Below, piece after piece: positions 34,389 to 43,770 of a DNA stretch of 64,000 bases. Source of the stretch: Pseudomonas sp. TH41 (GTDB lineage: Bacteria; Pseudomonadota; Gammaproteobacteria; Pseudomonadales; Pseudomonadaceae); assembly GCF_016650695.1 (NCBI RefSeq), contig NZ_JAEKFH010000001.1, positions 310,001 to 374,000 of the forward strand, read 5' to 3'. Positions within the stretch are counted from its first letter, which is position 1, and each line of letters opens with the position of its first letter. The position numbers were made by a program, and so were the translations under genes. The notes beneath the pieces were generated by a model, which did not search any database, was not told the DNA's origin, and saw only the letters and a program-made list of their open reading frames with translations.

Positions 34389-35779
34389 ATACCCTGACCG
34401 CCAAACCGATCATACAAGTCTGCCATATCGTCAAAGGCCGCGTAGTGGAAGGCGCAGAACTCGAATATGGACCGGCGCATGCGCGTTTCTCCACGCCGGC
34501 CCTGAATCTTGACGAACTGGTATGGTCGCGGCAGGAACCCGGCCCGGCATTCGACACTCCGCTGGAAGACATCCTTGCGATCCTGGCCGAGACCGGCAAG
34601 TGGTTGCAGCGCGATCCGCAAGGTTTGATGGCCCAGGCATTGGAAAACGCCATCCAAAAGAACCCCATGCACCCGCGGATCATGCAGCGCTCCTACGAAA
34701 TGCTGCCGCGAATATTCGATCGTGACCGCTTGCTGTGCCAGATCGAAAATGAGCTCGGTGGCACCCGGGCCGTCGATGGCTGGTATCCGGTGGAGAATCT
34801 GGTCAGTGGCCGCCCTGCACGGATGCGGGCATTCCCGTCACGCATCCTGCATGTGATTGCCGGCAATGCGCCGGGTGTCGCGGCGGTGTCCATCGCCCGT
34901 GGCGCAGTGACCAAGGCGGTGAACCTGATCAAGTTGCCTTCCAACGATTTGTTCACGGTACCCGCGATCCTGCGTGGGATTGCTGCCGTCGCGCCCGGTC
35001 ATGCCCTGGCCCGCTCATTCAGTGCAGCGTATTGGCGCGGAGGGGATGAAAAAGTCGAAAGCCTGTTAATGCGTCCGCAGTTCTTCGACAAGTTGGCCGC
35101 CTGGGGCGGCGACAGTACTTTGCGCAGCGCGAAGAACTACATCTGCCCGGGGTTCGAATTGGTCTCGTTCGACCCGAAAACCTCGATTTCGCTAATTGGT
35201 CGGGAAGCCTTCGTCTCTGATGAAATTCTTGCAGAGGTGGCCGATAAGGCCGCGGCCGATGCGACCCTGCTCGAGCAGTTGGCGTGCGCTTCCAGCCGTA
35301 TTCAATTCGTCGAAGGCAGTCCCGCGCAAGTTGATCGATTCGCCGAGCTGTTGCAACAACGAATGGGCTTCGAGCGCCCCCTGTCGTCGGCTGAAGGACG
35401 ACCGTTGGCCTCGCACCTGCGTGAGGAAATCGACGGCCTGCGCGGTATGTCGGCGTACTACAAAGTGTGGGGCGACTATCAGGGCGCCGGTGTGGTCATC
35501 CGCTCCGAAGAACCGGTGGATTTCCATCCGGAAGGGCGTGTGGTCAATGTGGTGCCGGTCAAGGACCTGCAAGATGCCCTGCGCTACGTGAATGTCGCAA
35601 CACAGACGGTCAGCATCTACCCCGATCAGCGCAAGACGCAACTGCGTGACTTGCTGGCCTCGGCCGGAGCCCAACGAGTGACCTGCATTGGTGGCTCCGG
35701 CGGTATGGAAGCGGGGTTGGCCCACGATGGCTTTTTGCCGATGTCGCGGTTGGTCCGGTGGATCAACGACGAAGGCTGA
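34385..35779 (+). CDS. LuxC-like acyl-CoA/acyl-protein reductase
   Basis: A 464-residue member of the LuxC family. RILHVIAGNAPGVAAVSIAR is the NADPH-binding region at about residues 153-172, and the acyl-accepting Cys is C301 in LEQLACASSRIQF, as in aldehyde-dehydrogenase-fold reductases. It reduces an activated acyl group to the aldehyde. Overlap with the LuxE-like gene (ATGA) implies a complex. An SDR begins 44 bases downstream and an aldo/keto reductase follows, enzymes that could reduce the aldehyde further or act on the same carbon. In a catabolic setting the reverse direction, aldehyde to acyl-CoA, is also possible. Confidence 0.88.
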   Translation: MNTLTAKPIIQVCHIVKGRVVEGAELEYGPAHARFSTPALNLDELVWSRQEPGPAFDTPLEDILAILAETGKWLQRDPQGLMAQALENAIQKNPMHPRIMQRSYEMLPRIFDRDRLLCQIENELGGTRAVDGWYPVENLVSGRPARMRAFPSRILHVIAGNAPGVAAVSIARGAVTKAVNLIKLPSNDLFTVPAILRGIAAVAPGHALARSFSAAYWRGGDEKVESLLMRPQFFDKLAAWGGDSTLRSAKNYICPGFELVSFDPKTSISLIGREAFVSDEILAEVADKAAADATLLEQLACASSRIQFVEGSPAQVDRFAELLQQRMGFERPLSSAEGRPLASHLREEIDGLRGMSAYYKVWGDYQGAGVVIRSEEPVDFHPEGRVVNVVPVKDLQDALRYVNVATQTVSIYPDQRKTQLRDLLASAGAQRVTCIGGSGGMEAGLAHDGFLPMSRLVRWINDEG

Positions 35780-35822
35780 TAGGGCGCGGTCGGGTATGCG
35801 ACTCGAATGGGAGAACTGATAA

Positions 35823-36614
35823 ATGCACGATGGAAAACATCTCGCAGGTGGACTGCCCGGCCTCTCGCTGACGGGCAAGGTGGCCTTGATCACTGGCGCG
35901 AGTCGCGGTCTGGGATTTGAGATGGCCAAGGGCATGGCGCAGGCGGGGGCCGAGGTGTGGATCAACGGACGGAATCTTGCAGCGTTGCAGGCTGCGCAGC
36001 AGCAGTTGGCCGACTGGGGACTGCAGGTTTCTCTGTTGGCGTTCGATGTCGAGGATGAGCACGCGGTCGCTGCAGCTTTCGAGCACTTGCTTAAACAGCA
36101 AGGGCGGATCGATATCCTGATCAATAACGTCGGTATGCGTGATCGTCGCGGCCTGTTTGAGCTGGACCGTCAGGCCCTGCGCGCCCTGCTGGACAACCAC
36201 TTGGTGGCGGCTTTCGACCTTGCCCGGACAGCATCGCGCATCATGATCGAGCAGGGTGAGGGACGCATCATCAACATGGTGTCGGTGTCTGCCTTCCTGG
36301 CCTCGGCCGGAGACGCCGCTTACATCGCTGCTAAAGGTGGCTTGGTGGCGTTGACCCGAGCGCTGGCGGCGGAATTGGGCGCTCACGGCATTACAGTCAA
36401 TGCCATTGCGCCGGGCCCCTTTGCCACAGAAACCAACCGGGCCCTGGCCGAAAGCGAAAAATCTCGGACCTGGTTGGCCGCGCGCAGCTCGCTGGGGCGT
36501 TGGGGGCGGCCCGAGGAAATTGCAGGAGCAGCCGTCTTCCTCTCATCGGCATCGGCATCCTATGTGACAGGGCAGGTATTGGCTGTCGATGGTGGACTGC
36601 TGGGGCACTACTGA
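35823..36614 (+). CDS. SDR family oxidoreductase (gluconate 5-dehydrogenase-like)
   Basis: A 263-residue SDR: GASRGLG near residue 24, NNVGMRDRRG (Ala of NNAG replaced by Val), MVSVSAF catalytic Ser strand and Y-I-A-A-K. The NGRNLAAL segment (Arg after the second strand) favours NADP(H). It lies 44 bases after the LuxC-like gene with GGGAG upstream and is probably the third gene of that operon, with an aldehyde or keto product of the reductase pair as a plausible substrate. Confidence 0.87.
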   Translation: MHDGKHLAGGLPGLSLTGKVALITGASRGLGFEMAKGMAQAGAEVWINGRNLAALQAAQQQLADWGLQVSLLAFDVEDEHAVAAAFEHLLKQQGRIDILINNVGMRDRRGLFELDRQALRALLDNHLVAAFDLARTASRIMIEQGEGRIINMVSVSAFLASAGDAAYIAAKGGLVALTRALAAELGAHGITVNAIAPGPFATETNRALAESEKSRTWLAARSSLGRWGRPEEIAGAAVFLSSASASYVTGQVLAVDGGLLGHY

Positions 36615-36674
36615 ACCGATTCAAGTGAAGGACTAGTTTCTGCGGGAGCTGGTACGGGATAAATACGCATATAT

Positions 36675-36693
36675 AACTGACAGATAGTTAGTT
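36675..36693. promoter_or_regulatory. Operator copy 7
   Basis: AACTGAC-AGATA-GTTAGTT, 13 of 14 half-site matches, 14 bases upstream of the aldo/keto reductase start. Binding there would block initiation, consistent with a repressor. Confidence 0.75.
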
Positions 36694-36707
36694 TTAGAGG
36701 GGTGGTT

Positions 36708-37736
36708 ATGCGCTACAAATTGCTCGGAAATTCGGGTTTAAGGGTGTCACAGCTGTGCCTGGGCACCATGACCTTTGGTACGCAAAACTGGGGTGCAGAA
36801 GAGGCTGAGGCAGCGGCTATCTACACCCGGTTTCGAGAGGCGGGAGGAAATTTCATCGATACCGCTAATGAAGTCTACGCGGCGGGGCGTTCAGAAGAGG
36901 TGCTGGGGCGGCTGATGGCAGGGCATCGAGACGACATTGTGTTAGCCAGCAAATACTCATTTGCTTACCCCGGTGGCAACAACGTCAATGCGGGGGGGAA
37001 TCAGCGCAAGAGTTTGCGTCGCTCGGTAGAGAGCAGTCTTCGTCGTCTAAACACGGATTACCTGGATGTACTTTGGGTTCACGCTTGGGATCGTCTGACG
37101 CCGGTCGAGGAAACCATGCGGGCCCTCGATGACTTGGTGCGCGAAGGCAAGGTGCTCTACCTCGGAATTTCCAATGCCCCAGCCTGGGTGGTCGCTAAAT
37201 GCAACACCCTGGCGCACGCCAGGGGCTGGACACCCTTTGTCGCAATACAAGCCGAATACAACTTGTTGGAGCGTTCGGTCGAGCATGAACTGGTGCCGAT
37301 GGCCAGTGACTTTGGGCTCAGCGTAGCAGCCTGGTCGCCACTGGCCAGCGGCATTCTCAGTGGCAAATACAGCGGTGCAAGCAGCTCCCAGAGCAGCAAG
37401 CGGCTCGATCATTCCTCTCTCAAAAAAATCGATGAGCGCAGCCTCGAGATTGCTCGAGGAGTCACGCGCATGGCCGAGGCGATCGACCGGACGCCATCAC
37501 AAGTAGCGTTGAGCTGGGTGCGGGCACAACCGCGCGTTATCCCGATACTCGGGGCACGTACGTTGAACCAACTGCAAGACAACCTTGGCTGCCTGGATTT
37601 CGAGCTGACACCTGAGCAATTGCATGAACTTGATCGGCTCAATGCGCCGGCTTTGCACTACCCACACGATTTTCTCGCTAGCTACCGCTCGTTGTTGGAT
37701 GCCGGGTTTGGCTCGAGGATCGATACCGGATTGTAA
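36708..37736 (+). CDS. Aldo/keto reductase
   Basis: A 342-residue AKR barrel with the catalytic tetrad visible: Asp in NFIDTANEVYAAG, Tyr in the same segment, Lys in VLASKYSF and His in LWVHAWDR. The C-terminal ILGARTLNQLQDNLGCLDF segment is the usual NADPH-binding end. It reduces aldehydes or ketones. ATG 36708 is preceded by GAGGGG; a GTG six bases earlier is less likely. Its own operator makes it the first gene of a unit that may extend into the DUF1302 gene 50 bases downstream. Confidence 0.9.
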   Translation: MRYKLLGNSGLRVSQLCLGTMTFGTQNWGAEEAEAAAIYTRFREAGGNFIDTANEVYAAGRSEEVLGRLMAGHRDDIVLASKYSFAYPGGNNVNAGGNQRKSLRRSVESSLRRLNTDYLDVLWVHAWDRLTPVEETMRALDDLVREGKVLYLGISNAPAWVVAKCNTLAHARGWTPFVAIQAEYNLLERSVEHELVPMASDFGLSVAAWSPLASGILSGKYSGASSSQSSKRLDHSSLKKIDERSLEIARGVTRMAEAIDRTPSQVALSWVRAQPRVIPILGARTLNQLQDNLGCLDFELTPEQLHELDRLNAPALHYPHDFLASYRSLLDAGFGSRIDTGL

Positions 37737-37786
37737 ACCGTAGGTTCAAATCGCTCATACATGACAGTGAGGCGGAGAGTGTCTTC

Positions 37787-39478
37787 ATGAAAACAATAAT
37801 AATAAGAAAATCTGATACCGGCAGAGCCCGGCGTTGGCAGCGGGTAGGTAACCGGTCCTTGCTGTGTTTGCTCGCACCGGCAATTCCCTTGTGCGCAGAC
37901 GCAGCCCTGCTGGAGCTGGACAACCCTGATTGGGAAGTACGCTTCGACAATACCGTGCGTTACAACGTTGCCTGGCGCACGGAAAAGCAGAACAAGGACT
38001 TTCTCGTCTCACCCGGGTTCGACGACACCGAAAACAAATTTGATCGCGGCGATGCAGTGACCAATCGCGTGGATCTGCTCAACGAGTTGGATGTGGCTTA
38101 CCAGGGCCTTTACGGCTTTCGTGTCAGTACTGCAGGCTGGTACGACCAAGCTTACCAAGGAAGTGCCAAGCCTAACGATGATTTGATCGCAAGCGGAAAC
38201 TACATCAACAATCACTACAACCACTACGCCACGCGTTATAACTCTGGACCCTCCGGCGAGTTCCTCGATGCTTTTGTATTCGCCAACGTCCAGCTCGGAG
38301 ATGTCGGCGTGGGTATGAAAGCGGGCAAGCACAACGTCTATTGGGGCGAGTCGCTGTTCACACTGGGCAACAGCATTGCCTATTCGCAAGGCCCGGTCGA
38401 CACCATCAAATCGGCAGCCAGCCCTGGTACTGAAGCCAAAGAATTGTTTCTGCCGATCAATCAGCTTTCTGCTTCGATCAGCCTGACCAATGAACTGACT
38501 GTTGGTTTGCAATATCTGTTGGACTGGAAGCCCTACCGCCTGGTGCCAGGAGGCACGTACTACGCAAGTTCGGACGGTTCGCGCTCGGATATCGCTTCCC
38601 CTCCGGCGTTGCTCAATGGCCCTGATGTCGAGCCAGACCACAAGTACGGCGATTATGGCGTGAACATGCGGTGGAGCCCTTCAGGGTTCGGTGGAACGAT
38701 GGGGCTGTACTATCGCAAATTCGATGAAAAACTGCCGTGGAGTTTCACCGAGATTCAAGGTCGGACGCCGACTGCGGTGCGCCTGGCATATGCCAGGGGC
38801 ACCGAACTATGGGGACTGAGCCTCAGCCAGAATATTGCTCAGATGAGCGTGGCCGGGGAACTTTCGTACCGCAAGAACACTGCACTGGTTTCCCGCTCCG
38901 GTTATACCGTCAGAACCACCGCGGCGGGCATCGAACCCGATTACGACGCAGTGGAAGGTGCCCGAGGTAATACCTGGCACGCGCTGATCAACAGCGTTTA
39001 TCTGCTGCCCAGAACGGCTTTATGGGACGGAGGGACCTTGCAGGGCGAGCTCACTTACACCCGGCTCGATAGCATCACCGATGACCCACAGAATCGTTTC
39101 AATAAAGTCGGTCATGGCTGCACAACGGCATTCACCGACAATTGCGCGACGAAGGATGCCTGGGGCATGCAAATGCGCTTCACCCCGGAATGGCCGCAAG
39201 CCCTTCCAGGCTGGGACCTGTCAATGCCAATGAACCTTGCCTACGGGCTCGAAGGCAACAGCCCGGCACTGGGTGGCACCAACGAGGGCGCCTACACCTG
39301 GACGGTGGGTATAGGTGGCGTTTACCACAGTGTGCATAGTTTCGTACTGAGTTACATCGACTCCTATGCGCGTTATGACACCCGTCCCGACGGCACCGTG
39401 ACCACCGACTACACCGCAGGGCCCGCGGTGCAGAATGATCACGGACGAGTTTCCCTGACCTACAAAACGACGTTCTGA
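37787..39478 (+). CDS. DUF1302 outer-membrane protein
   Basis: A 563-residue exported protein. A basic N-terminus and hydrophobic core ending at CADAALLE (about residue 43) form the signal peptide. The mature part has alternating aromatic/polar strands (VRYNVAWRTE, GTMGLYYRKFD, SFVLSYIDSYARYD) and ends in Phe, as outer-membrane beta-barrels do. DUF1302 proteins commonly occur beside DUF1329 genes in catabolic clusters for hydrophobic substrates such as steroids and polyesters; uptake through the outer membrane is the usual proposal, with biochemical function unproven. GGCGGAGAG precedes the ATG. A DUF1329 gene follows. Confidence 0.9.
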   Translation: MKTIIIRKSDTGRARRWQRVGNRSLLCLLAPAIPLCADAALLELDNPDWEVRFDNTVRYNVAWRTEKQNKDFLVSPGFDDTENKFDRGDAVTNRVDLLNELDVAYQGLYGFRVSTAGWYDQAYQGSAKPNDDLIASGNYINNHYNHYATRYNSGPSGEFLDAFVFANVQLGDVGVGMKAGKHNVYWGESLFTLGNSIAYSQGPVDTIKSAASPGTEAKELFLPINQLSASISLTNELTVGLQYLLDWKPYRLVPGGTYYASSDGSRSDIASPPALLNGPDVEPDHKYGDYGVNMRWSPSGFGGTMGLYYRKFDEKLPWSFTEIQGRTPTAVRLAYARGTELWGLSLSQNIAQMSVAGELSYRKNTALVSRSGYTVRTTAAGIEPDYDAVEGARGNTWHALINSVYLLPRTALWDGGTLQGELTYTRLDSITDDPQNRFNKVGHGCTTAFTDNCATKDAWGMQMRFTPEWPQALPGWDLSMPMNLAYGLEGNSPALGGTNEGAYTWTVGIGGVYHSVHSFVLSYIDSYARYDTRPDGTVTTDYTAGPAVQNDHGRVSLTYKTTF

Positions 39479-39493
39479 ACTGACTGGTTTCGG

Positions 39494-39514
39494 CCAGCCG
39501 GCGCATCCGGCTGG
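39494..39514. other. Hairpin between DUF1302 and DUF1329 genes
   Basis: An 8-bp GC-rich stem (39494-39501 with 39507-39514) with a 5-base loop and no T-run, 15 bases after the DUF1302 stop. Likely an mRNA-stabilising or attenuating structure within an operon. Confidence 0.5.
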
Positions 39515-39560
39515 TCGGCATCGGGGCACTGCGCATCCGTAACGCATCTGGAGAACAATA

Positions 39561-40940
39561 ATGAAATATGTTGAGTGCTTCATGCTGGCAACTGTGAGCC
39601 TTGGGCTTTCCCTGCATGCCAGTGCAACACCGACCGAAGATGAGATCCGCCAACTGGGTACCACGCTGACGCCTATCGGAGCCGAGATGGCCGGTAACGC
39701 GGCGGGCACGATTCCACGCTGGGACGGTGGCCTTTGTGTGCCACCGGCTGGTTATAGCCCGAAAAGAGGGGAGGCCGGCGGCGGGCCTTGGGTCGATCCT
39801 TTCGCAGGGGAAAAACCCGTGGTCAGCATTACTCCGGCGAACCTTGCGCAGTATGCCGACAAGTTGGATGAGGGGACCAAGACCTTGTTCAAACTCTATC
39901 CCGAGACATTCCACGTCAATGTTTACCCCACGCACCGAACAGCCTGCTATCCGCAATGGGTGTACGACAACACGATCAAGAATGTGCGCAATCCGAAACT
40001 GGTGGGAAAGGCGCCCGGGCTTATCAATGCACATGCGCAGATTCCGTTCCCGATCCCAAAAAACGGTTATGAAGCCATGTGGAACCAGTCCTTGCGGGTC
40101 GATACACCGTATTTGCGAGGGGACCAGGAAAACTGGCTGGTCGATGCCAGTGGCAACGTCACACTCACATCGACCAATCGGATCGAACAAAGCAAACCCT
40201 ATTGGGACAACACTTTAACGTCAGTGCCCGACAATGAACCTCACTGGACGTTGGTTTCAACCACTATCGCTCCGGCAGCGTCAGCTGGCGTGAAGCAATT
40301 GCGCTACAACTTCCTCGATACAGAGAAGCAGGATCCGATGGCTTGGTCCTATGTTCCGGGCCAGCGCAGAGTGAGGCTGGCACCGGAATTCAAATACGAT
40401 ACGGTTTCGACTAGCTCCGGTGGCGTGTTGTTATTCGATGAAATCAGTGGCTTTGACGGGAAGATGGACAAGTTTGATTTCGTCCTCAAGGGCAAGCGAG
40501 AGATGTATGTGCCGGCCAATGACTATGCGTTCAATTCTGCGCCTGGCGAAGTGGTCAATACACCGCGCCACGCCAACCCTGATTATCTGCGGTTCGAGTT
40601 GCGGCGTGTATGGGAGGTGGAGGCCACACTGAAGCCGGGTGAGCGGCACGTGCAGAAAACCAAAGTGTTCTACCTGGATGAAGACAGCTGGGCGGTGATG
40701 GTCTACAACGCGTTCGACCAGAGCGGGAAAATCCAGAAAGTCACTTTTTTCCCAGGGTTTCAGGAGTACGACAAGCCTCAATACCGCGCCGCGCCGAATA
40801 TTCTCTATGACTTTACCAAGCGCGTTTACACCAATAACACAAGGATGGGCGCTGACAAGTCCACGGGTTTCTACCGTGTTGCCCAATATCCCAAGACGTT
40901 CTTTTCGGCAGGCTCGCTGGCGGGAACCGGCGTGCGCTGA
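39561..40940 (+). CDS. DUF1329 periplasmic/outer-membrane-associated protein
   Basis: A 459-residue exported protein with a short signal peptide (MLATVSLGLSLHASA, cut after about residue 22) and no lipobox Cys. The opening EDEIRQLGTTLTPIGAEMAGN and the closing segments DSWAVMVYNAFDQ and KVTFFPGFQEYDKP are family hallmarks of DUF1329, whose fold resembles LolA/LolB lipoprotein carriers. It probably ferries a hydrophobic ligand across the periplasm together with the DUF1302 barrel encoded just upstream. The partnership is established as genomic co-occurrence; the ligand is unknown. Confidence 0.9.
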   Translation: MKYVECFMLATVSLGLSLHASATPTEDEIRQLGTTLTPIGAEMAGNAAGTIPRWDGGLCVPPAGYSPKRGEAGGGPWVDPFAGEKPVVSITPANLAQYADKLDEGTKTLFKLYPETFHVNVYPTHRTACYPQWVYDNTIKNVRNPKLVGKAPGLINAHAQIPFPIPKNGYEAMWNQSLRVDTPYLRGDQENWLVDASGNVTLTSTNRIEQSKPYWDNTLTSVPDNEPHWTLVSTTIAPAASAGVKQLRYNFLDTEKQDPMAWSYVPGQRRVRLAPEFKYDTVSTSSGGVLLFDEISGFDGKMDKFDFVLKGKREMYVPANDYAFNSAPGEVVNTPRHANPDYLRFELRRVWEVEATLKPGERHVQKTKVFYLDEDSWAVMVYNAFDQSGKIQKVTFFPGFQEYDKPQYRAAPNILYDFTKRVYTNNTRMGADKSTGFYRVAQYPKTFFSAGSLAGTGVR

Positions 40941-40970
40941 TCGCGGCTGCATTGCCGACGCTTTTGGTGA

Positions 40971-41002
40971 GGATCGGGTCCATTAGACCGGTTGCCCGAT
41001 CC
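40971..41002 (+). terminator. Hairpin after the DUF1329 gene
   Basis: An 8-bp stem (40971-40978 with 40995-41002) with a small nested stem, 30 bases after the stop. No T-run follows, so termination is tentative. Confidence 0.4.
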
Positions 41003-41090
41003 AGCCTGTCGGCCGTTGAGTGTGTACGCCTTCGGCTGGCAGGTTCACCTTTTTTGATCTGCCCGGACTTCAGACCAAAGGATATTCGCA

Positions 41091-42233
41091 ATGACCATCG
41101 TTGCAACGATTGATGATTTACAACGGCTCGCCAGCCGCAGGGTTCCACGGATGTTTTATGACCTGGTGGATGCCGGGTCCTACACCGAGACGACGTTTCG
41201 TGCCAATGAGGCGGACCTCCAGCGCATCAAGCTTCGTCAGCGCGTGGCTGTCGATGTAGGAGTACGCATACTAAGGAGCACTATGCTCGGTCGTGAAGTG
41301 GCCATGCCCGTGGCGTTGGCCCCGGCAGGACTGACCGGCATGCAGCGCGCTGACGGTGAGATTCTTGCGGCCAGGGCAGCGGAGCAATTTGATGTTCCCT
41401 TCACCCTGAGTACGATGAGCGTGTGCTCGATAGAGGACGTCGCTGCTGCTACGTCCAAGCCGTTCTGGTTTCAGCTTTATCTGATGCGCGACCGCGTGTT
41501 CGCCCGTTCCCTGATCGAGCGTGCAAAAGCAGCGGGATGCTCAGGCCTGGTACTGACCCTGGATCTGGCGCTGGTTGGCCAGCGGCACAAGGATGTGCGT
41601 AATGGTCGGGCCCATTCGCGCAATACCATGAGCCGCTACGCCAACGTGTTGAGCAAGCCGCGCTGGTGCCTGGACATGTTGAAAACCAAACACCGCAATT
41701 GCGCCAATATCGTCGGTCACGCCAAAGGTGTCAGTGACGAGATTTCGCTGCGCGCGTGGGTGGGGTCGCAATTTGATCCAACCGTGACGTGGAATGATGT
41801 TGAGTGGGTCAAGAAGCTCTGGGATGGCCCTTTGGTTATCAAAGGGATTCTGGATGAAGAGGATGCGCGAATCGTCGTGGATCAGGGGGCCGATGCCCTC
41901 ATTGTTTCCAATCATGGCGGGCGTCAACTGGACGGAGCACCTTCGTCAGTCAGTATGTTGCCAGCAATCGTCGATGCAGTGGGTTCTTCTATTGAAGTGT
42001 GGATGGATGGAGGAGTGCGCAGTGGTCAGGATGTGTTCAAGGCCTGCGCTCTGGGGGCCACTGGCGTATTGATCGGGCGCAGCTACCTGTATGGGCTCGG
42101 GGCGGCGGGGCAAGCGGGCGTCACCCAGTGCCTGAGCATCATTCATAAAGAGCTCGATGCGACCATGGCCTTGAGTGGATGTGCTGACATCAATCGGGTG
42201 AGTCGAACAAATTTGATATCCGGAAGCTGGTGA
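41091..42233 (+). CDS. FMN-dependent 2-hydroxyacid dehydrogenase/oxidase
   Basis: A 380-residue alpha-hydroxyacid-oxidising flavoprotein of the lactate dehydrogenase/mandelate dehydrogenase type. The catalytic His and substrate Arg lie in VSNHGGRQLDGAPS, and PVALAPAGLTGMQ, FWFQLYLMRDR and the closing MDGGVRSGQDVFKACALGA bind FMN. It oxidises an L-2-hydroxyacid to the 2-oxoacid. A distal AGGATA precedes ATG 41091. It follows the DUF1329 gene by 150 bases and may oxidise an alpha-hydroxylated pathway acid. Confidence 0.92.
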   Translation: MTIVATIDDLQRLASRRVPRMFYDLVDAGSYTETTFRANEADLQRIKLRQRVAVDVGVRILRSTMLGREVAMPVALAPAGLTGMQRADGEILAARAAEQFDVPFTLSTMSVCSIEDVAAATSKPFWFQLYLMRDRVFARSLIERAKAAGCSGLVLTLDLALVGQRHKDVRNGRAHSRNTMSRYANVLSKPRWCLDMLKTKHRNCANIVGHAKGVSDEISLRAWVGSQFDPTVTWNDVEWVKKLWDGPLVIKGILDEEDARIVVDQGADALIVSNHGGRQLDGAPSSVSMLPAIVDAVGSSIEVWMDGGVRSGQDVFKACALGATGVLIGRSYLYGLGAAGQAGVTQCLSIIHKELDATMALSGCADINRVSRTNLISGSW

Positions 42234-42247
42234 GGCTGGATGGAGTA

Positions 42248-42266
42248 AAATAACAAATCGTTAGCT
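42248..42266. promoter_or_regulatory. Operator copy 8 (weak)
   Basis: AAATAAC-AAATC-GTTAGCT, 10 of 14 half-site matches, 150 bases upstream of the MFS start at 42417 in an AT-rich promoter-like region. The weakest of the twelve. Confidence 0.45.
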
Positions 42267-42416
42267 ATTATTTTTTTGTGTTTTGCGTGATTCGCGCGTT
42301 TATCTGCATAAATATTTATAAAGTCTAACGAAATCAGGTGAAATTGTTTCATTGATTTCCCTGTTAGTCGAGGACGATTGCTGGCAGACTGTCATGAAAA
42401 ATGATGGAGTGTCAGC

Positions 42417-43754
42417 ATGTCTCGTCCTGTTGAAAAGCCTGGAAGAACGTTTTCGATCGACTTCACCGAGTTCCGCCTGGGGTGGAGAGTTTTGATCCTC
42501 GCCCTGATCGGGATCGGTACCTCCGTGAGTGTTGCGCCGCTATATGCCTTCGGCTCCATGATCGTACCCCTGCAGGAAGCCTTCGGCTGGACCCGTGGCG
42601 AGATACAGCCGGCCATTTCCTTTTTGTTCGCTTGCTCGGTGATCTCCATCCAGATCACCGGCTGGCTGTTTAAACGCTACGGAATACGCCCGGTGACACT
42701 GTGCTCGTTGGTGGCGTTGGCCCTGGCCTATGCGCTGATGACCTTCAACACCGGCTCCATATGGCAGTTATACGGCGGATATGCGCTGTTGGCGTTCGCC
42801 GGGCTTGGGACCATGCAGGTAACCTGGACGCAGCTGGTCAATCTGTGGTTTGACCTTAATCGCGGCCTGGCTCTGGCGATCATCCTTTCCGGCACCGGGC
42901 TGGCAGCCTTGGTGCTGCCGCCCGTACTGAGCTGGGCGATCGGGCAGTGGGGCTGGCGCGCAGGTTACTGGCTGCTGGGCCTGTTGCCATTGTTGGTAAC
43001 CTTGCCGCTGTCGTTGAGCTGGCTGTCCACGGCAGCGCCGCTGATCAAGCAAATCGCGGTGGCTGAAGGGGCTGATGTCGAAGCGGTCAAGCTGCCAGGT
43101 ATGGATTTACGTCAAGCCGCACGGTCACGGCGCTTCTGGATCTGTAACTTTGCGCTGCTGCTGGCGGTCACGGCCATGATCGGCATGGTGATCAATACCG
43201 TGCCAATGCTGCGCGACAAAGGGCTTTCGGCGGCGGACGCAGCCCGCGTATTCAGTATTTATGGCGTTTCCCTGGTGCTCGGCCGGGTGGTGGTGGGGTA
43301 TTTGATCGATCGGTTCTGGGCTCCGGGCGTGGCCTTCGTGGTGTTAATGACGCCAGCCATTGGCTGTTTCATTTTCATGACGCAAAGCGACATGCATATT
43401 TTCATGCTCGGTTCGATTCTGGTGGGCCTCGGTGCCGGCGCGGAGATGGACATCGCGGCGTTCCTGATGGCGCGTTATTTCGGTATGCGCGACTACGCCA
43501 GGGTCTACAGCCTGCACATGGGCGTCATTGGCCTGGGTAGTACCCTGGCACCCTTCGGCTTTGCTATTCTTTTTTCCCGCACCGGAACCTACGACTCGAT
43601 GCTGACCTATTGCGTTCTGGCATTCCCGCTGTGTTCGCTGCTGTTGTTGACCTTGGGCCGCTATCCGCGCTTCGACGGATCGGCAACGTTTGAGCGCTCA
43701 TCCGCAGGCAAGCCGTTGGCCGTGGGCCAACCCGCCTCCCGAACCTCGCTTTGA
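42417..43754 (+). CDS. MFS transporter, OFA/monocarboxylate-type
   Basis: A 445-residue protein with twelve predicted hydrophobic segments. The first helix with VSVAPLYAFGSMIVPLQEAFGWTR-like content and the loop between helices 2 and 3 resemble the oxalate/formate and monocarboxylate carriers, so uptake of an organic acid is likely. It begins a plus-strand unit followed 16 bases later by a hotdog thioesterase and then TesB. The preceding 183-base AT-rich region carries a weak operator copy. ATG 42417 has GGAGTG upstream. Confidence 0.88.
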   Translation: MSRPVEKPGRTFSIDFTEFRLGWRVLILALIGIGTSVSVAPLYAFGSMIVPLQEAFGWTRGEIQPAISFLFACSVISIQITGWLFKRYGIRPVTLCSLVALALAYALMTFNTGSIWQLYGGYALLAFAGLGTMQVTWTQLVNLWFDLNRGLALAIILSGTGLAALVLPPVLSWAIGQWGWRAGYWLLGLLPLLVTLPLSLSWLSTAAPLIKQIAVAEGADVEAVKLPGMDLRQAARSRRFWICNFALLLAVTAMIGMVINTVPMLRDKGLSAADAARVFSIYGVSLVLGRVVVGYLIDRFWAPGVAFVVLMTPAIGCFIFMTQSDMHIFMLGSILVGLGAGAEMDIAAFLMARYFGMRDYARVYSLHMGVIGLGSTLAPFGFAILFSRTGTYDSMLTYCVLAFPLCSLLLLTLGRYPRFDGSATFERSSAGKPLAVGQPASRTSL

Positions 43755-43770
43755 ACAACGGAATAAACAC

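Noticed and set aside
32943..35779. Bioluminescence (lux) operon
   Set aside because: Only LuxE- and LuxC-like genes are present, without luciferase subunits or the LuxD thioesterase.
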